Below are positions 34,202 through 40,512 of a DNA stretch of 64,000 nt, piece by piece (the stretch's first letter is position 1; each line of letters begins with the position of its first letter). The DNA comes from an uncultured Campylobacter sp. GTDB taxonomy: Bacteria > Actinomycetota > Actinomycetes > Mycobacteriales > Mycobacteriaceae. The notes under the pieces are model-generated. The model had not been told where the DNA came from and ran no database searches. It saw only the letters and a list, made by a program, of their open reading frames with translations. Position numbers and translations under genes: made by a program. The stretch is from contig CAMIME010000005.1 in assembly GCA_946221035.1 (NCBI GenBank), positions 1 to 64,000 on the forward strand. The letters run 5' to 3'.

Positions 34202-35018
34202 GAACGCAGGCAGTGAGTGGCCCCGTTCGAAGAAAGCGCAAGGGCGCTTTCTTGCCGAGCAGCTCCGCAGTGAGCATGAACTCGCTATGGGCCCACTCGA
34301 CCACATTGAACAGCTGACTGAGCTCGTGGACGCTGATCTCCTCATCACCCCGCTCCCCGACAAGGTGGATGCCCTCACTGTTCGCGATCCGGACACTGGC
34401 CATATCGTGATTGGAATCGCCACTTCTAAGGTCCCCTACCGGCAGAATTTTTCACTCGCCCATGAAGTCGGCCACATCGTGGCCGGAGACCTCGAGCAAC
34501 CCAGCGTGGTGAACCCCTGCCTGAATCACGATGCTGAAACACGGGCCAATTCTTTCGCAGCACATATTTTGTGCCCATTGCCCTCACTGCCTTCCCAGTT
34601 GGAGGGACGGGATCCGGACACCGACGAGGCAGTGTCGCACTTAGTCCAGCGGTACAAGGTGTCACCAAGAGTGGTAGTCACACAGCTGAAGCGCGCGGGT
34701 CTCATTTCCACGGAAAAGGCCTCAGCACTCGGCCGCCGCTGGTCTACCCCGCGGCTCGCATCCCGCTTCGGGTGGAAGGAACTGTATGACCTCGAAGTGC
34801 AGCGAGCTTCCACTCCGCGACCTGCTCCCCGACTCGTTGCAGACGCTACTCAGGCATACCTCGATGGACTCGTTTCCGCCGAAGCGGTAGCGCTTGCTCG
34901 CGGCATTTCCCCACAACAGGTGCGCACAGAACTTGACGGGTTCATTGAGACACCGCCGATGATCGCACCGCCCGAAGATCCGCTTGCCGCGCTGAATGAT
35001 TTCTTCGGCGGTGACTAG
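34191..35018 (+). CDS. ImmA/IrrE-family zinc metallopeptidase
   Basis: 275 aa. The peptidase motif LAHEVGHIVAGD (HExxH) lies at about 97-108, and the third ligand region NHDAETRANSFAAHILCP follows at about 124-141, as in ImmA and IrrE. A helical C-terminal part ends in PLAALNDFFGGD. Relatives cleave a cognate Xre repressor. The likely substrate is the Xre protein encoded just upstream. A GTG start at 34191 is inferred from the overlap; a later ATG at 34287 is possible. Six bases separate its stop from the PIN gene. Confidence 0.82.
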   Translation: MQPRNAGSEWPRSKKAQGRFLAEQLRSEHELAMGPLDHIEQLTELVDADLLITPLPDKVDALTVRDPDTGHIVIGIATSKVPYRQNFSLAHEVGHIVAGDLEQPSVVNPCLNHDAETRANSFAAHILCPLPSLPSQLEGRDPDTDEAVSHLVQRYKVSPRVVVTQLKRAGLISTEKASALGRRWSTPRLASRFGWKELYDLEVQRASTPRPAPRLVADATQAYLDGLVSAEAVALARGISPQQVRTELDGFIETPPMIAPPEDPLAALNDFFGGD

Positions 35019-35024
35019 GTCACC

Positions 35025-35591
35025 GTGCGCACGTTCATCGTTTCAGACACCTCCCTCCTTCTCTCATTCGTCTGCGCGAATGAGCATGACCTTCTCATTA
35101 AGTTCTCGGGTGCGGACCCCATTTACATTCCCGAGGCCGTCGCGAACGAAATGGAGCGAAAGCTCAACGAGCCACGCTTCTCATGCGGCCGAAGCAGGTG
35201 GATGAGGTTAAAAAGTTCTCAACACATCGAGATTTTCGAAGATAATGACGGCCTGCTATCCATTGTGAGGGGATTCGCAGGTTTCAACTACACCTACCAG
35301 GGAGGGTTAGCGAAGAACCTGGGCGAATTTATGTGCATTGCGCACTGTATTCAAGAGCAGGAGAAAGGTGCGAGAGTCGCGCTGCTCGCCGACGATGGCG
35401 ACGCTCGCCGCATCGCTCAGAAACGCTCGATCCCTCACTTTGGTTCCGAACAGGTTTTACTTCGCGCAATCCAGCTCGGGCTGCTGACCACCATGTCCGA
35501 GGCGCGCAAGACGTGGTCCAAGCTCAGTGAGTTTGATATCCACGTCCCCTTCGATTCCACTGCCCTGAGCAATCCCGCTACGTACCGCTAA
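35025..35591 (+). CDS. PIN-like-domain protein, probable toxin nuclease
   Basis: 188 aa, GTG start. The fold signature is seen in IVSDTSLLLSFV (first Asp, residue 8), IPEAVANEMERK (Glu), NLGEFMCIAHCIQE (Glu) and ALLADDGDARRIAQ (Asp pair), the spaced acidic residues of PIN RNases. The rest has no recognised domain. PIN proteins encoded after an Xre/ImmA pair fit a toxin whose RNA target is unknown. The last 14 bases overlap the convergent MetE-like gene. Confidence 0.75.
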   Translation: MRTFIVSDTSLLLSFVCANEHDLLIKFSGADPIYIPEAVANEMERKLNEPRFSCGRSRWMRLKSSQHIEIFEDNDGLLSIVRGFAGFNYTYQGGLAKNLGEFMCIAHCIQEQEKGARVALLADDGDARRIAQKRSIPHFGSEQVLLRAIQLGLLTTMSEARKTWSKLSEFDIHVPFDSTALSNPATYR

Positions 35592-36429
35592 GCTCATTTG
35601 CCATCTCGCGCGCCGCACGGTAATTCGCGGCCGTGTCGAGCAAATCCGCGCCGGGCCCGGCGTAGACGTCGATGGCCGCCTCGGCCGGATCCATCTGCAA
35701 CTGATCAAAAAGCCGCCACAACGCCCTCGGCTCCATCGGCGGAATTGCGACCCGCACACCGCGGTCGAGCGCTGCGGCAAGGTCATCCTTCGCGGTGTGG
35801 GCGGGGTTGAGGGTTTGCCAACGTGAGCCGTCGATAAGCTGTGGCGTATTGAGCAGGAAGTCGCCGAACCGCGCAAGCCGCTCCCATGGCTCGGGCACCG
35901 CTGGGATGGTTTCGAACTCCGTCACCCCGGTCAAGGTTCCTGCCATGACTTCGGAGAGGCGCGGCTCGTCGAGCTGCAGCACCGTCGGGGCAAACCGCTT
36001 CTCGACGTCCCTCCGGTGCCCACCAACAGCCTCCGTGAGCGCCTCGGTGATGTCGCGCAGCGCACCCGAATCCGTGATCGCACGGTGGCCGTTGGGCATT
36101 TCGATCTCGGCGGCGAGGGTCCACGGCCCGACCAGCTGCACCTTGATGGTGTCCACTTTGCCGTGCCAGAGTTCCTCGAGCTGGTCGAGGTCCCGCGCCA
36201 TGAGGTCCGCGTCCCCTCGCTTGCGGGGCGCCACCCGCCACCCCCGCGGGCCACGGCCGATGGGGATCTCCAGCAGCGCCGCGGTGCGGCCGACGGCGTC
36301 CACCCCGCGATCCGGCAGCTGCGGAATGTGCGGCAACGGGGTCTCCGAGAGCACGACGTCCGCGGCCTGGACTAGGTCCAGACCGGGAAGCGGGCCGAGG
36401 CCGAACGCGGTTGGCGCGAGGTCAGCCAC
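35578..36429 (-). CDS. MetE-like (cobalamin-independent methionine synthase fold) protein without cysteines
   Basis: 283 aa, about the size of a single MetE barrel. VQLVGPWTLAAEIEMPNG, LQLDEPRLSEVMAG and the barrel end IDVYAGPGAD match the MetE/UroD superfamily. The protein contains no cysteine, so it cannot have the His-Cys-Cys zinc site that activates homocysteine in MetE. Actinobacteria keep a gene of this type near ligA and mnmA (Rv3015c in M. tuberculosis). Its reaction is not known. Its start overlaps the preceding gene by 8 bases. Confidence 0.7.
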   Translation of the reverse strand: MADLAPTAFGLGPLPGLDLVQAADVVLSETPLPHIPQLPDRGVDAVGRTAALLEIPIGRGPRGWRVAPRKRGDADLMARDLDQLEELWHGKVDTIKVQLVGPWTLAAEIEMPNGHRAITDSGALRDITEALTEAVGGHRRDVEKRFAPTVLQLDEPRLSEVMAGTLTGVTEFETIPAVPEPWERLARFGDFLLNTPQLIDGSRWQTLNPAHTAKDDLAAALDRGVRVAIPPMEPRALWRLFDQLQMDPAEAAIDVYAGPGADLLDTAANYRAAREMANELSGT

Positions 36430-36922
36430 GCTTTCCCTTCCTCCCGATCATGGGCTTTAGCGTTTCCACGAACGCCTCAGCTTTCATCACCTGGTTACCC
36501 ACGCCAATCTTCACTGTGCGCCCGTCCCGCAGATACATGACTACCGCGCGGGTGGACTGATTCGCATCCACCACCGACACCTGCCCGCTCAGCGAGGAAC
36601 CAAACGGACCCGCGATGCGCTCAGCCTGCGGGAGCTCCTCCACTCCCACTCGCTTCACGTCGCGCAGCGCCACCACGTCCTGCGGCCGCGGGAAAGCGCC
36701 GTAGTGCAGCCCGTCATCATCGACCATCAAGAAGGTGCCCAGTCTGTGAATCATGTTGATCACCACCGCCACCGCAAGCATGAGCGCAATCCCGACCCAC
36801 GTGTTCAGGTGCTGCGTGGCCATCGCGGCCAGAATGCCCAGCACCACCGCGACCATGAGCGCGATCAGCCCGATTCGCCACTTCGGGGCCAGCGGGTTCG
36901 CCCAAACCAGATGATCATTCAC
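36422..36922 (-). CDS. two-helix membrane protein of unknown function
   Basis: 166 aa. Two adjacent membrane helices at about 16-56 (IGLIALMVAVVLGILAAM, WVGIALMLAVAVVINMIH) are followed by a soluble beta-rich part (FLMVDDDGLHYGAFPRPQDV, SVVDANQSTRAVVMYLRDG) like the PH-type domains of small membrane proteins. The GTG at 36922 is preceded at 7 bases by TAACAT. It lies between mnmA (22 bases) and the MetE-like gene (8-base overlap). Confidence 0.65.
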   Translation of the reverse strand: MNDHLVWANPLAPKWRIGLIALMVAVVLGILAAMATQHLNTWVGIALMLAVAVVINMIHRLGTFLMVDDDGLHYGAFPRPQDVVALRDVKRVGVEELPQAERIAGPFGSSLSGQVSVVDANQSTRAVVMYLRDGRTVKIGVGNQVMKAEAFVETLKPMIGRKGKRG

Positions 36923-36929
36923 GGCAGTG

Positions 36930-36935
36930 ATGTTA
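36930..36935 (-). promoter_or_regulatory. -10 element of the two-helix membrane protein gene
   Basis: TAACAT on the minus strand, 7 bases before the GTG at 36922; lies just after the mnmA stop region. Confidence 0.4.
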
Positions 36936-36944
36936 CCCAGCCCG

Positions 36945-38024
36945 CTAGCGGGTGCCGCAGATCGTTCCAGATCCCAGCACGATATCGCCCAGCCCGTCCG
37001 GGTCCGGCAGATACAACACCGCGGCCTGGCCTCGCGCAACACCCTCGAGGGGTTCGTGCAGCTCCAACGTCATCGCGTCTTCCTGGACACGCGCGGTGCA
37101 CGGCACAACGCCGCCATGCGCGCGGATTTGCACGTTCGCCTCGAACTCGCCCTCCATCGCTGGGTGCAGGCGCTTGAGCCGGTCTGCGGTGATCTGCGTG
37201 ACCTTCAGCGCCTCGCGCGGGCCGACCGTCACCGTTCCCGTCGCCGCGTCCACGTCCGTGACGTAGCGCGGCTTACCGTCGGCGGCCGGCACGCGGATGT
37301 TCAGGCCCTTCCGCTGCCCGATCGTGTACTGGAACGCCCCGTCGTGCTCCTTGAGCTCTCGGCCTTCGGTGTCCTTGATCATGCCTGGGCGCATGCCGAT
37401 GGAGCGGCCCAGAAACGCCTGCGTGTTGCCGTCCGGGATGAAGCAGATGTCGTAGGAGTCCGGTTTCGACGCAGTGGAGAACCCGTGGCGCGCCGCCTCT
37501 TCGCGGATCTGCGGTTTTTCCGTGTCGCCGACCGGGAAGATGCACCGGTCCAGCTCTTCGCGCGTGAGCACGCCCAGGACGTAGGACTGGTCTTTCAGGG
37601 AATCCTCTGCGCGACGGAGGTTGCCTTGGTCGTCGATAATCGCGTAATGCCCGGTGGCGATTGCGTCGAAGCCGAGCGTCACCGCGCGGTCCAGCAGCGC
37701 CGCGAACTTGATTTTCTCGTTGCAGCGTAGGCACGGGTTGGGGGTCTCACCGTTTTCGTAGGACCAGACGAAATTGTCAATGACCTCCTCTTTGAAGCGG
37801 TCCGAGAAGTCCCACACGTAAAATGGAATACCTAGGTGGTCGCATACGCGGCGCGCGTCGGCGGAATCCTCAAGCGAACAGCAGCCGCGGGCGGACTCGC
37901 GGGTCTGCTGCGCGTCCTTGCTTAGCGCGAGGTGCACGCCGACGACGTCGTGGCCCGCCTCCACCAGGCGCGCGGCCGCGACGGAGGAGTCGACTCCTCC
38001 GCTCATGGCCACCAGTACTCGCAT
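36945..38024 (-). CDS. mnmA: tRNA-specific 2-thiouridylase
   Basis: 359 aa. Adds sulfur to the wobble uridine of Lys, Glu and Gln tRNAs, using persulfide sulfur that starts from a cysteine desulfurase such as IscS. The ATP PP-loop is AMSGGVDSSVAAARL. Catalytic cysteines are in NPCLRCNEKIKF and DSYDICFIPDG. The C-terminal domain with FQYTIGQRKGLN and YLPDPDGLGDIVLGSG is complete. The ATG at 38024 is supported by TACACT 8 bases upstream. Confidence 0.95.
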   Translation of the reverse strand: MRVLVAMSGGVDSSVAAARLVEAGHDVVGVHLALSKDAQQTRESARGCCSLEDSADARRVCDHLGIPFYVWDFSDRFKEEVIDNFVWSYENGETPNPCLRCNEKIKFAALLDRAVTLGFDAIATGHYAIIDDQGNLRRAEDSLKDQSYVLGVLTREELDRCIFPVGDTEKPQIREEAARHGFSTASKPDSYDICFIPDGNTQAFLGRSIGMRPGMIKDTEGRELKEHDGAFQYTIGQRKGLNIRVPAADGKPRYVTDVDAATGTVTVGPREALKVTQITADRLKRLHPAMEGEFEANVQIRAHGGVVPCTARVQEDAMTLELHEPLEGVARGQAAVLYLPDPDGLGDIVLGSGTICGTR

Positions 38025-38032
38025 GCCGCGGG

Positions 38033-38038
38033 AGTGTA
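38033..38038 (-). promoter_or_regulatory. -10 element of mnmA
   Basis: TACACT on the minus strand, 8 bases before the ATG at 38024. Confidence 0.45.
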
Positions 38039-38069
38039 GTTCGACGACCACGCGATACCCAAATGCCCG

Positions 38070-39407
38070 TTACCCGTCCGCGAAGGAAAGCCCATCGCGC
38101 GATTTCGGTTCGACCACTGGGCCGCGGGAGTTCCGCCTCCGCTGCGGAACCCCACGGTTTTGGGACACGAACAACGCCCCATCGAGGAACTCGAAGAAGA
38201 TGTCGTGGCCAACCGCCTTGATGGAGACCAGGCCGTGACTCACCCTCGAGTGGCAGCTCGAGCACAGTGGAATGAGGTTGTCGATGTCAGTCGATCCACC
38301 TTTCTCCCACTCGCGAATGTGGTGAATCTGGATGAATCTGCGGTGGGAGCAGCCCGGCATCGCACACTGGTAGCCCCACACCGCCAGAAGCGCTTGGACC
38401 TGCCCGTCCGTCGCCAGCCGTTTGGCCCGTCCAACGTTCAGCGTGAGCCCTTGCGAGCTGAGGGTGTGGATCCTCGTCAGGGCATTGCCAACGTAGTGCT
38501 TGATCTCGTCCGAGGACGCTGCCTGGTTCTCAGGCATCCAACAGCGCCCGTCCTCCGTCACCATGATGTTTACCTGGGCGCCGGGGCTACGCAGAGGACT
38601 CATAGGCGCCGAACGCACCATTCCCACCATGGCCATGAAGGCGTCATAGAGCTCGCTTCGCGGCGGTGGGCCGAAGCGTGAAACCGGATTCATAATCCGA
38701 TCGGCCGTCAGTTTGGTGTCCCTGCTTGTCTTCACCTGCTCCCCCGGGCACTCCTCATCCTCCGCGGCCGCTTGCCGGATCAGCTCATCCAGCTCCTCCG
38801 GAGGTACAGAGCCCAATTGCTCATCTCCGCTGAGCCCATGCAGCGCAAGTTGCGCAATCTTCAGAGCGCAGAGAGCCTCCTGGCCGGCTACAGGCGGAAG
38901 GAGCGCGGTAAGGAGCAGCATCCCATCGTCGCGGACACGCGTATCCACAAACGGTTCCTCCGGCTCCTTCCCGCTGTGCGTATCGGCCCCAGCGAGACAC
39001 AGTGTGAGTTCTGAATACGCCAGCGATACTGCAAGATCAATGAGCTCTTCCTCATTGTCTTCCGTCATGTAATTGAGCAGGAATCGCACCGTCCTGTACG
39101 GCATGATGCCGGATTGGAATACTTCAAAGAGCAGCGGGAATCGGCGCAGCCCCCGGGCCACCCGCACATACTCATAGGCCGTTGAGTTTGGCAGGTTCAG
39201 CTCGCGCTGGAGCCAGGTCGCAGTCGACGATTCCCCATAAAAGTCCGCGTAGCCTTCCTCATCAAATTCCGCCACCGCTGCCAGCATCCGGGCACGATCC
39301 CGGTTGGAGCAACGGTGCAGCCACTTGATGTTCGCATCTAAGTCCTCCACGATGCGTTCGATAGGAATATCGACTTCATCATCCATCTCAACGTTAAGTA
39401 CACTCAT
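38070..39407 (-). CDS. DUF222 / HNH endonuclease family protein (13E12-like)
   Basis: 445 aa. The N-terminal DUF222 region at about 15-200 is helical (RARMLAAVAEFDEEGYADF, LPNSTAYEYVRVARGL). The C-terminal HNH domain reads CAMPGCSHRRF, IQIHHIREW, STDIDNLIPLCSSCH, with all metal and catalytic residues present. This family (REP13E12 in mycobacteria) is repeated in many actinobacterial genomes and behaves as an accessory element; its role is not settled. The ATG at 39407 follows AGGGGG. Its promoter has SOS-box-like half-sites on both sides. Confidence 0.85.
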   Translation of the reverse strand: MSVLNVEMDDEVDIPIERIVEDLDANIKWLHRCSNRDRARMLAAVAEFDEEGYADFYGESSTATWLQRELNLPNSTAYEYVRVARGLRRFPLLFEVFQSGIMPYRTVRFLLNYMTEDNEEELIDLAVSLAYSELTLCLAGADTHSGKEPEEPFVDTRVRDDGMLLLTALLPPVAGQEALCALKIAQLALHGLSGDEQLGSVPPEELDELIRQAAAEDEECPGEQVKTSRDTKLTADRIMNPVSRFGPPPRSELYDAFMAMVGMVRSAPMSPLRSPGAQVNIMVTEDGRCWMPENQAASSDEIKHYVGNALTRIHTLSSQGLTLNVGRAKRLATDGQVQALLAVWGYQCAMPGCSHRRFIQIHHIREWEKGGSTDIDNLIPLCSSCHSRVSHGLVSIKAVGHDIFFEFLDGALFVSQNRGVPQRRRNSRGPVVEPKSRDGLSFADG

Positions 39408-39419
39408 GCATCCCCCTAA

Positions 39420-39467
39420 CTCGAACAGGTGTATGCCATCGTAGATTGGTTCCTCTGTTCGAGTCAA
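39420..39467 (-). promoter_or_regulatory. promoter of the HNH gene with two SOS-box-like half-sites
   Basis: On the minus strand -35 TTGACT (39462-39467), an 18-bp spacer and -10 TACGAT (39438-39443). CTCGAACAG (plus strand 39420-39428) and CTGTTCGAG (39455-39463) form an inverted repeat, one arm on the -35 and the other just after the expected start of transcription. Each contains one perfect half of the corynebacterial LexA box (TCGAACA or TGTTCGA). Confidence 0.65.
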
Positions 39468-39517
39468 GAGTTTTGCTCAGGAATTTTTTAATTGATTCTT
39501 ACCCGGAATTTGTTCAT

Positions 39518-39672
39518 TCCGCCGCGGCGGGTAACCCTCAACCGCTGCTCGAGACCGGAGGCGGGCACCTAATCCGCCGCGGCGGGTAACCCTCAACCAC
39601 CGCTCCAGACCGGGGCGGGATAGCGCACCAATTCCGCCGCGGCGGGTAACCCTCAACCACCGCTCCAGACCG
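39518..39672. repeat. three direct copies of a 40-bp repeat
   Basis: Copies at 39518-39557, 39573-39612 and 39633-39672. Copies 2 and 3 are identical; copy 1 differs at a few positions in its second half. Each starts with TCCGCCGCGGCGGGTAACCC, which contains the 12-bp palindrome CCGCCGCGGCGG. The unit spacing is 55 and 60 bases, with unlike 15-20 base spacers. The array ends 16 bases before the -10 of the spermidine-synthase-like gene. Confidence 0.9.
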
Positions 39673-39688
39673 AAAGCGGGGCACCGGG

Positions 39689-39694
39689 TACCCT
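39689..39694 (+). promoter_or_regulatory. -10 element of the spermidine-synthase-like gene
   Basis: TACCCT, 8 bases before the ATG at 39703. The nearest 40-bp repeat would cover about -31 to -70. Confidence 0.5.
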
Positions 39695-39702
39695 CACCAG
39701 CT

Positions 39703-40512
39703 ATGGCCGACAAAAGCGACTTCTACGAGATCGACACCGGGGTCGCCGAGGTGCTCCACGAACCAGACGGCTCGATGGTGCTGCTGGTCAACGGCGTGCC
39801 CAGCTCGCACATCGTCCCAGGCGATCCAACCAGGCTCGACTTTGAGTACATGCGCTGGATCGCAGATTTCCTCAACGCTAGCTTCCCAGAAGGGGCGAAG
39901 CCGAAATCGCGCCTGACCCACCTCGGCGGCGGCGCGTGCACGCTGGCCCGCTACTTCGCCGCCGCGTGGCCAGGCTCGCGCAGCACGGTCGTCGAGATCG
40001 ATTCGGAGCTTGCCGTGCTTGCGCGCGAGCTTTTCGACGTCCCAAGGTCCCCCACCATCAAAATCCGCGTCGGCGACGCCCGAGAGGTCACCGACGGGTT
40101 CAAGCCGGGTACCCGCGACGTGATCATCCGGGACGTGTTTGCCTCCGCCACCACCCCGCGCAACTTAACCACGGTGGAGTTCTACCGGGCGGCGTGGACG
40201 TCGTTAAGCGAAGTCGGCTTCTACGTGGCCAACTGCGGTGCGCACTCGGACCTGAAGGAAGCGAAGGAAGAACTCGCGGGCATGCGCGAGGTGTTTCCAC
40301 ACGTCGCGGCCATCGCGGACCCGCCGATGTTCAAAGGCCGTCGCTACGGCAACATCGTGCTTATCGGGGCGAATCGCCCGCTGGAGCCCAGCCCAGAGCT
40401 GACGCGGAACCTCCTGATGGGCGCGGTGCCGGCGCAGTTCAAGGGTGATCAGTGGTGCCGGAAGCTGGCTGCGCAGGGGACGCCGCGCTACGACGCGCCA
40501 GAATCTCCGTAA
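39703..40512 (+). CDS. spermidine-synthase-like (class I SAM-fold) protein
   Basis: 269 aa. The Rossmann core shows LTHLGGGACTLARYFA, VVEIDSELAVLARELF, IRVGDAREV and DVIIRDVFASATTPRNL, in the order of spermidine synthases. The usual DGGDG... catalytic loop is not seen in standard form, so aminopropyl transfer is not certain and another SAM-related reaction is possible. Its last 74 bases overlap the convergent gene at 40439-42868. Confidence 0.72.
   Translation: MADKSDFYEIDTGVAEVLHEPDGSMVLLVNGVPSSHIVPGDPTRLDFEYMRWIADFLNASFPEGAKPKSRLTHLGGGACTLARYFAAAWPGSRSTVVEIDSELAVLARELFDVPRSPTIKIRVGDAREVTDGFKPGTRDVIIRDVFASATTPRNLTTVEFYRAAWTSLSEVGFYVANCGAHSDLKEAKEELAGMREVFPHVAAIADPPMFKGRRYGNIVLIGANRPLEPSPELTRNLLMGAVPAQFKGDQWCRKLAAQGTPRYDAPESP

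Noticed and set aside
38070..39407. Group II intron or homing endonuclease
   Set aside because: The HNH domain is at the C-terminus of a DUF222 protein of normal length; no intron RNA or split host gene is seen.
39518..39672. CRISPR array
   Set aside because: Only three copies, 40-base units with 15-20-base spacers of unequal length, no cas genes and a strong GC palindrome; it does not fit a CRISPR array.
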